A program made the translations under genes and the position numbers. The notes under the pieces are model-generated. The model saw only the letters and a list, made by a program, of their open reading frames with translations. It did not search any database and was not told the origin of the DNA. Positions 23,079-34,197 of a DNA stretch of 64,000 nucleotides are shown here, in pieces. Position 1 is the first letter of the stretch. Every line of letters begins with the position of its first letter. Source of the stretch: Adiantum capillus-veneris (taxonomy: Eukaryota > Streptophyta > Polypodiopsida > Polypodiales > Pteridaceae); NCBI GenBank assembly GCA_014529385.2, contig CM043950.1, forward strand, positions 74,965,935 to 75,029,934. Direction: 5' to 3'.

Positions 23079-24417
23079 CACTAGAATGGTAACAGGACAC
23101 TTTTATGTCCTTGGAAACTTTTGTGTCCTGTTAAGTGACCACTTTACTTGAATTATTTGAAGAGTATGAAAATGAATTTCTAGGTGCTATATATCCACAA
23201 AGTTGCCTTATGAGCTGAAAAAAACTTAGCATTTTTTTTGGAGTATCGATCTCACCATTAACCTTACTCTTGCACAACATTTTTGAACCTAAACTGTGTG
23301 AAAAAACGGGTCCTATTTTTGGCTTTTTTTCAATTTTTGGCAACTATACCACTCTAAACTTCATGTTTGTGAGGTTTAGATGGCTAGAGGTTAGGCCTTC
23401 ATAGTTCTCAACATGTTTTGATGCTTGTAGGGGGAGCTAAGTGTTAAAATTGAAAGTTATGACCAATTTACCATAATTGCATAATCCTATTTTTTGGGCA
23501 AAATTAGCACTTTTATGATTTTTTTGGTGCCTTTCTTGATATCCAAATTCAATTTTGATTGTGTAAGTGTAATGTATAACATAAAGCTAATCTTCCTTGA
23601 GTTTTGGGGGACCTAATATGCTATATATCATAGTATATGATGATGGTTGAGTTTTTTTATTGCTGAAGAATACGATACATTTTAGAGTAGCAAGTATAAC
23701 TTTCTCAATATTGCTAGTTTCTTAGGCCAATTGTGTGTATTTTGTAGGTACTAACCATATCTAATCATAGACTACAAACTTGGCTAGATATTGAGTAGTT
23801 TCTATGGGTTTCTAGAGGTCATAACGCTAAACCCAGTTTTTTCATGTTTGCTGTATTTAGCACTTTATCATTGCTCCCAAGGTTCCAATTGTGAGAGATC
23901 CATTATACATTTGACATTCTCCATGGCTCCTTTTGAATCCAAAGTCCCTAAGGGAACTAAGAAAACATGTATATAGTATCTGTATTGAGCATGACTATAG
24001 AAACTTTGATGATAGGTCCGCGGAATGGCAAAAATGCAACTTTTTTGTACATATTGTTTTTGTCCAAAAAAAAATTAGTGAGGTAAAAGCAACCATATGT
24101 TTTGGTCACCAACCCATTGAAGTTAACGGGGCATTTTATCTCATGTCCTAAAAAAATCCCCACTCTTATTTATATGCAATCAACCGTAAGAAATTGCTGT
24201 TTTGGGCAAAATGCACTGGTCTATCAACTTTGGAGGCTTATAGTGACCAAGGGATGAGAAAAATTACAAGTTTCTCATTTTTTCCATATGGAGTAGTTAT
24301 TGAACTATAATCTCATGAAAGGATTTTTCAAAATGAGTGGATCTACTATGGTTTTGGAATTTTTTCCCAAAACCCTGAAAGGACACTTTTATGTCCTGTT
24401 AGGTTACCATTCTAGTG
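23079..24417 (+). mobile_element. TTAA-flanked 1339-bp unit, copy 1
   Basis: Ends are inverted repeats: CACTAGAATGGTAAC at the left and its reverse complement at the right. Each is followed inward by a GGACAC..GTGTCC-type hairpin around TTTTATG. TTAA flanks both ends (23075-23078 and 24418-24421), the expected duplication for piggyBac- or Kolobok-type DNA transposition. A second unit of exactly the same length lies inverted at 37356-38694. No transposase-like frame is visible, so it is non-autonomous. The superfamily cannot be fixed from termini alone. Confidence 0.75.
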
Positions 24418-24421
24418 TTAA

Positions 24422-26196
24422 AAATCATCAGTTTAGTTAAAAGCCCCCTTTGTAGGAATTTCAGTCTCCGAAGTCGTCCTTTGGTGTTGGAGTTGATTTT
24501 CCTCGATCTTTCTCCTTCAGAGTTGCATCCCGAGCTCATTTGAGGTGTTGGGAAGTTGTTTGTATGGTTGGACTCGACTTTGGTTCCTTCTTTTCTACCT
24601 TTAGCCATTTGATTGCTCGAAAGCGTCTTTTTCACCATTGGTAGGTGAAACTGGTTTCTTTTGGGTTTTGCTTGTACACATGTGTCATTGATGACTATTT
24701 GAAGTTGCTTGTGACGTTTCATGGCAATCGGTCGTCAATTTTGGCCGTTATGCCAAAATGACGCTTTGTGTGTTTGCAGTCCAATCGGTTGTTTAAACTC
24801 ACTTTCGGTGGTCCATACCTGGAGATACTCCATGGCTGCATTGTCCTCGATATTGTCAAGCTTCTTGTGAAGTTTGGTGTCGTTTCGACAACTTCTTTCT
24901 GTTTGCCGCTTGCAGGCTCTCTTGACCTAGGGTTTTTCCAGTTGGTCTTTCTCGTACTTTGAGAGTTAGGAACTCATCTTCTACACTAGGGTAAGCCACA
25001 TGTTGGTTCTTGCATGGTTTGGTTAGGTGGTTGTGCCTCTACCTAGCATTCTACCCCTTTCTCGTCTGCTCTCGTTTCTTTGTTTTGGTTAGTTTTCGCT
25101 ACAAAAGTTAGTGATAAACATCAAAAGCTTATGGAAACGAGTCTACCTCTCATATCTGGAGTCCTCTGAGCTCTCGTAGCGGTCATAGAAAGCTGTAGAA
25201 GGTCGGATGCTCCTGTGTGCTCTTTGCTCTCTCCAAGTGGGCAATAGTGCAAATGAGCTTGTAAGTGAAGTAAAAAATACTTAACTCTGGAGTTCCCGAC
25301 TCACTTGTTACCAAATTTGACATGTGCTCCTATCTCGTCATGAAATGCACTTTAGGATTTGAAATTTCTCAATTTGGACTCCGTTTGACCTGTTTTTGAG
25401 AAATTTGTCCACTTTGCCAAAATTTTGTCATTTCACGCTTTCCGCAACTTTTCCCGAATTGTGCCCAATTTTTACCATGGGTTGCTCTTATCACTAGGAT
25501 CATCACCATCTATTCTTTTCTTTTTTTTAATCTCGTTTCACCTGTTTTTTTAATTTTTCATTTACTTTTATTAAGAAAATCCTAAAAAATAAAGAAAAAT
25601 AGCAAATTGAAACCAATAATTTCCAAAAATACACCATAATTAGCTGGTACCCCGGTGTATATGTATATACACTTATTTGTGGTTTCTCGGCTTGGATTAC
25701 CACTTTTTTCTACTTTTTGGCTCCAAAAACATGCATATTTAGTCGTATTTACAAACTTGGAGACTCAAATTCGTCATTTGATCTCTTATTATTGCAAAAC
25801 AAAGTATATAAGGGCATAAATATTATCAATATCCGCAATCAAACATAAAAAATTCGAAATCATGTAAGACATTGCCCTCGTAATATCATTTTCTTTGTCC
25901 TTATTGCCTGTAGTTCCTGTATACCTGTATACCTCCCCCCCTCCTGGTTTGAGTCCTCCCGGACGACTATGAAGTGCCTGGGGGTGAAGCCTTGGAGTTT
26001 TTGTGGTCATGCCTAGTGAATTCAATTGTAAAGTGATGAAATAGCAATATTTGCAATAATGCCGCTCTTTGTTTGATTGTCAGGCTTTTGGGTAATATTT
26101 GGGTTGTCTGTAGAGCTCGTGTTGTAGAATCAGTACACCGGGGTTTTTGTTTACATTTGTGTCCTTTTTGATAATCCAAATTTGCTTCCGATTTGC
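24422..26196 (-). other. Non-coding stretch with an internal polypurine tract
   Basis: Lies between the TTAA unit and the tail of the second protease region. A basic open stretch on the minus strand (24422-24722, K/R/N-rich) is unassigned and may be a coding remnant. 24723-25930 has no recognisable frame. At 25932-25944 the minus strand carries a G-rich purine run (GGAGGGGGGGAGG) like the polypurine tracts beside the LTRs, followed by a duplicated GGTATACA. No LTR edge follows it. Confidence 0.5.
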
Positions 26197-27070
26197 CTAT
26201 GCTTGCCACAAACTCTTTGTTGCCCAAATCTGCTTGACTTTAGGTTGTGATGGCTCTGTCCTTGAATACTGAGGATTCTTTGTTGATTGTACTAAAGGGA
26301 GTTCCCGTTTACAAATCTTTGGAATCCAATTTTTTTTGCTATGGCTTTGTGCTGTCATCAACTTCTTTGGAATCCAGATCCGTTTCACTGAATTTGGTTG
26401 TCTGAAATCACTCAGTTGTTTGGTGTTGAAGAATTTGTTTTCCATTTTTGTTCTCTCTGGCACAACTTCCTTTGGCTTCCATACCAACTTTGAGTCTGTA
26501 TTTATCCAAGGTTGAGCTGTGCGTGTAATTTTTGTCTTCCCTACCCATATCTGAGATTTCTTCTTTGAGGAGCGTTCCGGTTGTGTAGACGTGGCTTTTG
26601 GTTGCCATCGCTCCTTCTTCACCTCTTTAGGTCATTTACCTTTGTCATTGGATTCTTCGGTCTGCACCTGTACGGTTGCTTTGGAGAACGGAATGGATTG
26701 ACTTTCTTCTCATATTTGATGTTAACTGAGTTTGAGCACCAATTAATCATCACATTGTACTGCTTTTGCCATGGTTGCCCTAGTAACAACGGATGTTGCG
26801 TAGCTTTGTCTTCAACCACATAAAACATATGTGGATACACATATTGATTCATATGTACGTGCAGTAATGTGCATCCCATTTCCTTAATTGAGTGTGTTGA
26901 ATATCTCTTCAACTCCTGTTTGGCAGTTTACAGCTTAGTGTCATGTTTCAATTGTTTGTACAAACTGAGTGAGAGCAGGTTAGCTTGTGCTCCTGAATCC
27001 AATAGTGTTGTGGAATTAATCTAGTTTGGCCCCACTTTGACCTCAATGATGGGCTCTACTTTGTCTTCAC
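26197..27070 (-). pseudogene. Second retropepsin-like domain with WxPK-repeat tail
   Basis: Minus-strand translation from about 27066 gives EVKVGPN, one stop, then NSTTLLDSGAQANLLSLSLY, matching the retropepsin active-site strand and flap lead-in, with an intact D-S-G (Asp codon 26997-26999). Further on, FYVVEDKATQHPLLLGQPW and NVMINW match the conserved C-terminal retropepsin segment. The tail (26622-26197) is basic and repeats a short motif: IWVGK, VWKPK, IWIPK, NWIPK, IWATK. It lies downstream of integrase, separate from the usual protease at 32179-32907. The old plus-strand element carries the same domain and tail. It could be a relocated protease or a nucleic-acid-binding accessory; the role is unknown. 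Confidence 0.7.
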
Positions 27071-28765
27071 CCATCTCTGATACACTGACTGCGTTTATTT
27101 GTAAGACTCCTTCATTGCGTTGTCGCTGACGCAGTAGTCTTCTTTTCTCCATTCTTTCTTTTGCTTCCGCTTGCGCTTCCTCAACAATCTTTTTCTTTTT
27201 CTAAAGTCGCAGTTTATCTTGATGTATTTTGAGAAGCATGTCTTGGGTTAGTGGAAAATGATACTTCTTCAATCTACAGCCACTACTCCAGTTTGGCATT
27301 TCTTCTCTGTCTAATGTAGCAAGCTTGACAGCCCCGCTTGGTGATAGATCTTTAATCACAAGTGGTCCCATTCCTCACTTTTTAAGTTTTTTTGCATGCT
27401 ATTTCAGAGTGTATACTAGGACAAAGTCCCCAATCTTGAACTCTTTAGTTCGGATATGCTTATCAAGAACTCTTTTTGTCGCCTTTTCTGAGCGTAGATT
27501 GAAGCCACAGCTTTTAAGCGAAGCTCATCTAGATTTTAAAGGTCGTTTATTCTATCTGAACCGCATGTCCTATCCACTCTAATTCCTTAGCTACTCTCAG
27601 CACTGGAATTAAAAGTTCTATTGGTTAAATAGCATTCAAACCAAAAACCATGTTGTATGGGGTCGTTCCTATCGATGTTTTATATGCTACCCTATACGCC
27701 CATAATGTCGAATGCAATCTCTTGTCCCAATCAGTTCTCAACTCAGCTACAATCTTTGTAAGAACCGTGCATATGGTTTTGTTCGTCGCCTCACCTTGTT
27801 CATTGGCTTGTGGATGATATGGAGCTGATTTACGATGCATTACCATGAATTCATCGAGAAGGATCTCTATCACTTCATTTATAAAGTGTGTGCCTCGATC
27901 ACTCACAATTTCTATTGGTAATCCATATCGTACAAAGACGCATTCATACAGAAATTGTGCCGTGGTCCTAGCATCATCTTTCTAAGTTGCTGTTTCCTCA
28001 ACCCACTTTGTTAGATAGTCCATCGCCACAATGATGTATTGTGCATGAGTCCTATATGCTGGAGGTGAGATAGGTCCAGCATAATCAATCCCCCATTTTG
28101 AAAAGGCTCTTGCTCCCATCATTGGTCTAAGCAGCATATCATCTCTTCTCAGTGGTACTTTTGTCTGACAATCATCACATTGTTTTACGTATTCCTTAGC
28201 GTCCATTTGTAATGTCGGCCACCATATTCCTGCAGCCAAGACAACTTTTGTTGTCTTATCACCTGAGAAATGGCCTCCACTTACTCCTCCATGAGCCTGC
28301 TCTAGGATTATCACATACTCTGACTCTGATGCGCACATCCTAAGCTGGTTGTCCTTCCCTCTCTTATAGAGTTGATTTCCTATTAAAGCGTAATCTTGCG
28401 CTTCTGTCTGTACAGCTCTTTGACACGCTTTTGAGATTCCCTCTGGAAAGGTTTGGTTTGTGAGATACTCAACAATATAATGACTCCATTCAGGAGCGAT
28501 CATTATCTGATACAATGTTGAATACTCAGTGGGCGGTTTTGAAGAACATGTAATACATACCATGAAATATTCATGTACACTCTCTTTCATTCCTGGCCAG
28601 TAGACTCCCAATTGTAACAGATTCCTGTACGTGTTTCTTCTTGAACAATGAAATGCACATTCGTGAACATGCGCTTCTCACAGATATATGTTATATTCTT
28701 CAGGATTGATGCACAACCTTAGAATGCTATCGGTTCCTAAGTGATACAACCTTCCTGCAATCAGA
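27071..28765 (-). pseudogene. Integrase with two tandem zinc modules, 22.4-kb element
   Basis: First module: EAHVHECAFHCSRRNTY, LLQLGVYWPGMKES and VCITCSS at about 28670-28540. Second: EQAHGGVSGGHFSGDKT, AAGIWWPTLQMDAKEY and CDDCQTKVP at about 28320-28150. Between them is a linker, EYLTNQTFPEGISKACQRA. The catalytic core has VAMDYLTKWVEE, SDRGTHFINEV and ANEQGEATNK, keeping D, D and E. One stop falls between the zinc and catalytic parts near 27983. The C-terminal part after PIELLIPVLRVAKELEW (about 27600) is strongly decayed to 27071. Role: cDNA insertion. Confidence 0.85.
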
Positions 28766-30996
28766 TGAAGATTTTTGGATTGCTGAACAATAACTTGTTC
28801 TCGATGATTAACAACATCCTGAGACCACTTTGGTATCATCTCTATGTTGAATAAGTACGCATCCGGCATGTCGTCATCTACACCTATAGGATCTTCTCCA
28901 TTCGTCAACCTTGAAAGGTGATCAGCTCTGAGATGTGTCTTTCCTTTCTTTACTACTATCGTGAAGTCGAATTCTAATAAGATGATGGACCATCTTACTA
29001 TCCGTCCCGTATTGCATGGTTTGTTCACTAGGTAGAGCAAGGCTTGATGATCTGTGAAAAACACAAACTTATTGGCTAGAAGGTAATGCCGAAATTTCTT
29101 CACAGCATAAATCATTCCTAATCCCTCTCGCTCTGCTGTTGTGTAATTCTTCTCAGCATTGTTCAGTTGTGTCGACTAGCATAACAAATTGGAAAATCCA
29201 TGTTTCCTTCTTCTGGCTGAGCCAGGATGCATCCTATTGCATATGCCGAAGCATCTATATGCACATGGAATATCTTCTCCCGATCTGGTGATTTCAAGAC
29301 TGGAGTCGTGATGAGTGCCTCTTTCACTTTCTTGAAAGATTCCTCACACTCCTCTGTCCATCTGTAATTCGCTATTAGCATGTAAAGTGGTTGGCCTATT
29401 ATAGCGTACATGTAAATGAATCTTCTATAATATCCACAAAGGCCCATAAAGCTCTGCACTTGCTTCGCGTTGGCTGGTCTAGGCATATCTACTATTACTT
29501 TTATCTTTTCCATATCCGTGGATATTCCGTTAGGTGAGACAATATGTCCCAGAATTCTGCCTTGTCGAACCATAAACACACACTTCTCAGGATTAAGACA
29601 AATGCGATATGTCCTACATTTCTCGAATACCTTTCTTAGGTGTTCTAGATGCTCATCTCTCAGAAGAGAGTGTACACACAAATAATCCATGTATATTTCT
29701 AGAAACATCCTCAAGTACTCTTTGAAGGCATGAGTCATCAGCCTTTGGAATGTTGCGGGTGCATTAGTTAAACCAAAATGCATAACAAGATACGCATAAA
29801 TTCCCCACTCCATTGCAAAAGTTGTTTTGTGTTGATCCTATGGCGCAATGGCAAGCTGATTATATCCTGAAAATCCATCTAGAAAGGAATATGCTCTTTT
29901 CCCCGATACACGTTCTAGAACATGATCTGTTATCGACAAGGGATAATTGTCCTTGATTTTCGCACCATTTACTTTCTTGAGATTGACACACACTGGGAGT
30001 TTCCCGTTTTTCTTTGGCACTACCACAATCGGAGATACCCAGTCCGTGTATTCAATCTCATATATGAATTCACCTTCCATTAGCTTGTCTATTTCCTCTC
30101 GCTTAGCAAACGTGTCATTATACGTGTACGGTCTCTGTCTGCTAGACTTAGCGTCTTGTTTCAAAGGAATTGTATGTTGGCATATTGATGGATTGACTCC
30201 TTTCAAATCCTTGTACGTCCGTGCAAACACATCCCTGTATTCTTTGAGAAGACTCAAAAGTCTCTCTTCTTCTTCTGAAGACAAATCTGTAGCTATGTAC
30301 ATCGGTCTAGGTTCCTCTCCTGGAGCTGCTAAATCAACCTTTTTAGCATCCTCCGGTCCATCATAGGATTCGTTCTCCTTTTTTTTTCTCATAGGCTGGG
30401 TTAAGATCACCTTCCTATCCTCTATCGTAAATTTCCTGTAGTAGTGAGAGGGAACATCCATGTTTCCCTTGACACTGGTATTTGCATCCCGACCACTCTC
30501 GATTTCAGTTGTCCAAATTTCTTTCGGAGTTTTCTTTAACTCTCTGTACTTGTTTCTGCATTCTAATTTGGACTCTTTGTTTTCCTTGTTTCTAATGTTC
30601 TTTTCCGCTTTATCTGTTTTGGTTATAGTTCCACTGGGTTGAACTCGATTTCTTGCGCTTTGTTTGTCTTTCCATGAGCTCGTCTCCACATGTCCTCTCA
30701 TTCTTCTGGAAATCTTATCCTTGGCACAATCTTCCGTCTTTACTAGCATTAGGAATTGGTTTTTCCCTCTTATCCTAGGCATCGGAGTGTTTCTAACTCG
30801 TTTCATTTTTCTCTTTTCTCTGTAGCATTTCTGGGGTTTTTCAGTCTGATTTGGGAAGTCGTAGAATCTGACATCCTTTATGGTTTCCTCGTTCTCGCTT
30901 GAGTTGTCTGTGGACTCGTTGTCAGCTTCATTTCCCCATTTTACACATCATATCCATCTTTATCACAGAACTTCGTTGTGGGACCATCTTGAATTG
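28766..30996 (-). pseudogene. Reverse transcriptase and RNase H of the 22.4-kb element
   Basis: A basic linker (from about 30806) precedes RT: LLSLLKEYRDVFARTYKDLK, FIYEIEYTDWVSPIVVVPKK, AYSFLDGFSGYNQLAIAP and MHFGLTNAPATFQRLM. The second catalytic motif reads IYMDYLCVHS (29682-29693), with Tyr replacing the second Asp, so this polymerase is inactive. RNase H has FHVHIDASAYAIGCILAQP and FFTDHQALLYLVNKPCN, ending at 28678 with a stop. The 5' 1.3 kb of this region is duplicated in tandem upstream. Confidence 0.88.
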
Positions 30997-32236
30997 CATG
31001 TATATTTCTATTAAAATCCTCAAGTACTCTTTGAAGGCATGAGTCATCAGCCTTTGGAATGTTGCGGGCGCATTAGTTAAACCAAAAGGCATAACACAAT
31101 ACGCATAAATTCCCCACTCCGTTGCAAAAGTTGTTTTGTGTTGATCCTCTGGCGCAATGGAAAGCTGATTATATCCTGCCCGATACACGTTCTAGAACAT
31201 GATCAGTTATCGGCAAGGGATTGACACACACTGGGAGTTTCCCCTTTTTCTTTGGCACTACCACAATCGGAGATACCCTGTCCGTGTATTCAATCTCATA
31301 TATGAATTCACCTTCCATTGGCTTGTCTATTTCCTCTCGCTTAGCAAACGTGTCATTATACGTGTACGGTCTCTGTCCGCTAGACTTAGCGTCTTGTTTC
31401 AAAGGAATTGTATGTTGGCATATTGATGGATCGACTCCTTTCAAATCTTTGTACGACCGTGCAAACACATCCCTGTATTCCCTGAGAAGACTCAAAAGTC
31501 TCTCTTCTTCTTCTGAAGACAAATCTTTAGCTATGTACACCGGTCTAGGTTCCTCTCTTGGAGCTACTAAATCAACCTTTTTAGCATCCTCTGGTCCATC
31601 ATAGGATTCGTTCTCCTTTTTTTCTCTCATAGGATGGGTTAAGATCACCTTCCTATCCTCTATCGTAAATTTCCTGTAGTAGTGAGAGGGAACATCCATG
31701 TTTCCCTTGACATTGGTATTTGCATCCTCACCACTCTCCATTTCAGTTGTCCAAATTTCTTTCATAGTTTTCTTAAACTCTCTGTACTTGTTTCTGCGTT
31801 CTAATTTGGACTCTTTGTTTTCCTTGTTTCTAATGTTCTTTTCCGCTTTATCTGTTTTGGTTATAGTTCCACTGGGTTGAACTCGATTTCTTGCACTTTG
31901 TTTGTCTTTCCATGAGCTCGTCTCCACATGTCCTCTCATTCTTCTGGAAATCTTATCCTTGGCACAATCTTCCGTCTTTACTAGCATTAGGAATTGGTTT
32001 TTCCCTCTTATCCTAGGCATCGGAGTGTTTCTAACTCCTTTTGTTTTTCTCTTTTCTCTGTAGTGTTTCTGGAGTTTTTCAGTCTGATTTGGGAAGTCAT
32101 AGAATCTGACATCCTTTATGGTTTCCTCGTTCTTGCTTGAATTGTTTGTGGACTCGTTGTCAGCTTCATTTCCCCATTTTACACATCATATCCATCTTTA
32201 TCACGGAACTTTGTTGTGGGACCATCTTGAATTGCA
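30997..32236 (-). repeat. Tandem duplicate of the RT N-terminal region
   Basis: Direct repeat of 29688-30996. It carries the same linker and RT start (MPRIRGKNQFLMLVKTEDCA, LLSLLREYRDVFARSYKDLK) and breaks off at EIYM, just before the catalytic YxDD codons, where it joins copy two. Two short deletions, each about 35-37 bp, at 31178 and 31219 remove part of the RT palm block that contains SFLDGF. It is in the same orientation, so it disrupts the polyprotein between protease and RT. Confidence 0.88.
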
Positions 32237-32990
32237 CAAACATCTAGGGTTGCTAGAATGTGTGTCCATTCTAATGGTTCAAGTGCATCCTCTGGAAAGG
32301 GTTCACCTATATAATTTTTGTCTTCAATTTCCCTTTCTAAAACACATTCTTCGCGCTTCAGACTTCCACAGTTCAAAGCGCCACACATCCATAGCTCTTT
32401 GGGTTTGCCTAACCAAGCTGGAAACTCTGACCCTGCCAAAGTAGCTGAGTCAAACTCTTCAACTGGCGTTCGGTTCACATCCTTGTAGCTATGGTCTTTT
32501 AGGTTCACACGAGTAGTGGTTTCCATATGTCTCAGGTATATGTGGTCGTAACCCCAATCCTGGACAATTTTCAACTGTCTCATGAACGGTCTTCCAAGTA
32601 TAATATCATAGTTATTCTCCTTGCCAAAGTCGACAATAGAAAAATTATGCTCGTATTCAATTCCGCAAGAAGTCGCTACAAATTTCTCTAATAGTCCCAA
32701 AGGTCTCTCCATATGTGCGTCCGCTAGTTGGAGTTTCAACCTCATTTTTCTCATCGCTGGTTTTTCCCATTTTTTCCAAATTTCTTTCGTAGCAATGGCC
32801 ACTCCAGCACTGCTGTCAAGTATTTCCATCGTGTTAACTCCCTGGAATTCAAATGGTAAGGTTGTATTCCCCTCTTCGCCTTCGCAATACTCTCCGACCT
32901 TGTTCAAAGGTACAGGCTTAGCGTTTTTTTGTGGCGTACTCAGCTCTCATATGCCCTCTTGCAGTTTTGCAGTTGGGTATTTTATCCCGA
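32179..32990 (-). pseudogene. First aspartic protease of the 22.4-kb element
   Basis: Conventional gypsy protease position between gag and RT. The active-site strand reads VNTMEILDSSAGVAIATKE, where relatives have D-S/G-G; the Gly is Ser here. LQLADAHMERPLGLLEKF, YDIILGRPFMRQLKIVQDW and a long acidic extension follow. This resembles the LxDGGAGVNIL / LLGRPWL type of plant Tat-group proteases. The changed active site suggests loss of activity in this copy, in contrast to the intact D-S-G of the second domain at 26197-27070. Confidence 0.75.
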
Positions 32991-33176
32991 ATTTCTCCAA
33001 GCATTTTCCTAGAGTTGCCTACATGTTTGGTCGTAGTCTCAAAAGCTCAGCTGGGTGATAGTGCATGTCACTAGTGTTGACAAAATCTCTATCAATCCTT
33101 GCGAGTCTATAACTTTTTCTGAAGAGATTCCTCGTGAGGGAAGCGCTCTAATCTCAGATTTTGCTTCATATTCTCC

Positions 33177-34197
33177 TTAGTATGAAGGTAAGGTTTTCAG
33201 TGAATGAGGTTTACTCTCTACTATTCTAATAGAGCCTCCATCTCCCCAGTAAGAATGCAGATCTAAGTCCACTTGAGATCTTGCCTCAAATTCCTCTATG
33301 GGAGGATTCCTGACGTCCTTTTCCCCATTTTTCTGATTAGCTTGACAACTCAGCTCATTTGCAAAGTTTGCCTCTCTCACTTGTTTCCAAAACTCATCGT
33401 AATCCTCATCTCTTCCGTAAGACCTTTGTATCACTGGATGAAAACTGTCTATTTCTTGATATGTGGTGTTCACCACTATACGTTCATCCCCATGCTTTTT
33501 TTCAGGCTTTTGTGCACTGTTAGGCTCTTCAACTACCCGTGAGAGGATAGTCTCTTGATGAATTGGGTTCTCCGTTCCACAATTCATTGGTTCTCTAGAT
33601 GTTTCTAACAAGGATTGTGCAGTCTCGATCATTTTCTGACACATTTCGAGTGTCTGCTTTTCCAATTCCTCTTTTGGATAAGTCAACCACCGTTGTTCTT
33701 GTGTTTGGTTGTTCTTTAATCTCGCTTCGTAAGCTCTCATCAGTGCATCCAATGGTTCAATGTACTTTGTCAACTAACACTGATCCCCCTGAGCTTACAC
33801 TTGTTGTCTCTTTGACGCTCTTCAGTTTCGACTTTTCCGAGTCCATTTTCCGTATTCCGTTTTGACTCTCAAGTTTCTCTAATCTGTCTTTTGTTTGTTT
33901 TAATTCCTCATCTAGAATCGCGTCTTGTTGTTCTTTTTTCAGCTTCATGCGGGTTTTCCTAGCTTTCCATGTGTTTCTCTGGCTTCGTCGTCCTTGACTT
34001 GCGAATTCCGTCTCTAACTTTCCCTTCTCTGGTTCTCTAGGGGTTTTCTTCGCTTGAGCTCTAGTCACAACTTGTTTTGGTATCTTGGTTTCATTTTGAG
34101 ACCCATTGCTAGTAGGAATCGACTCTAGCATGTTCAATGTCGTCTTTTTGTACTTTGTTGGGATTCTTTGAACAATACTCAATGAAGTGAGTGACAC
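33177..34197 (-). pseudogene. Gag-protease linker of the 22.4-kb element
   Basis: Two overlapping frames, 34197-33757 (basic, coiled-coil-like, EELKQTKDRLEKLES) and 33773-33177 (acidic, YDEFWKQVREANFANELS), with a frame change near 33770. No enzymatic motif is seen. Similar sequence occurs in the relict at 8410-9203, suggesting it is a normal part of the lineage's polyprotein. 32991-33176 carries short decayed coding sequence. Confidence 0.6.

Noticed and set aside
23079-24417. CACTA (En/Spm) transposon
   Set aside because: Termini start CACTA, but both copies are flanked by a 4-bp TTAA and not by a 3-bp duplication, and no transposase is present.
31199-31604. Plus-strand open frames across 29947-31880
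   Set aside because: They are antisense shadows of the duplicated RT and linker frames.
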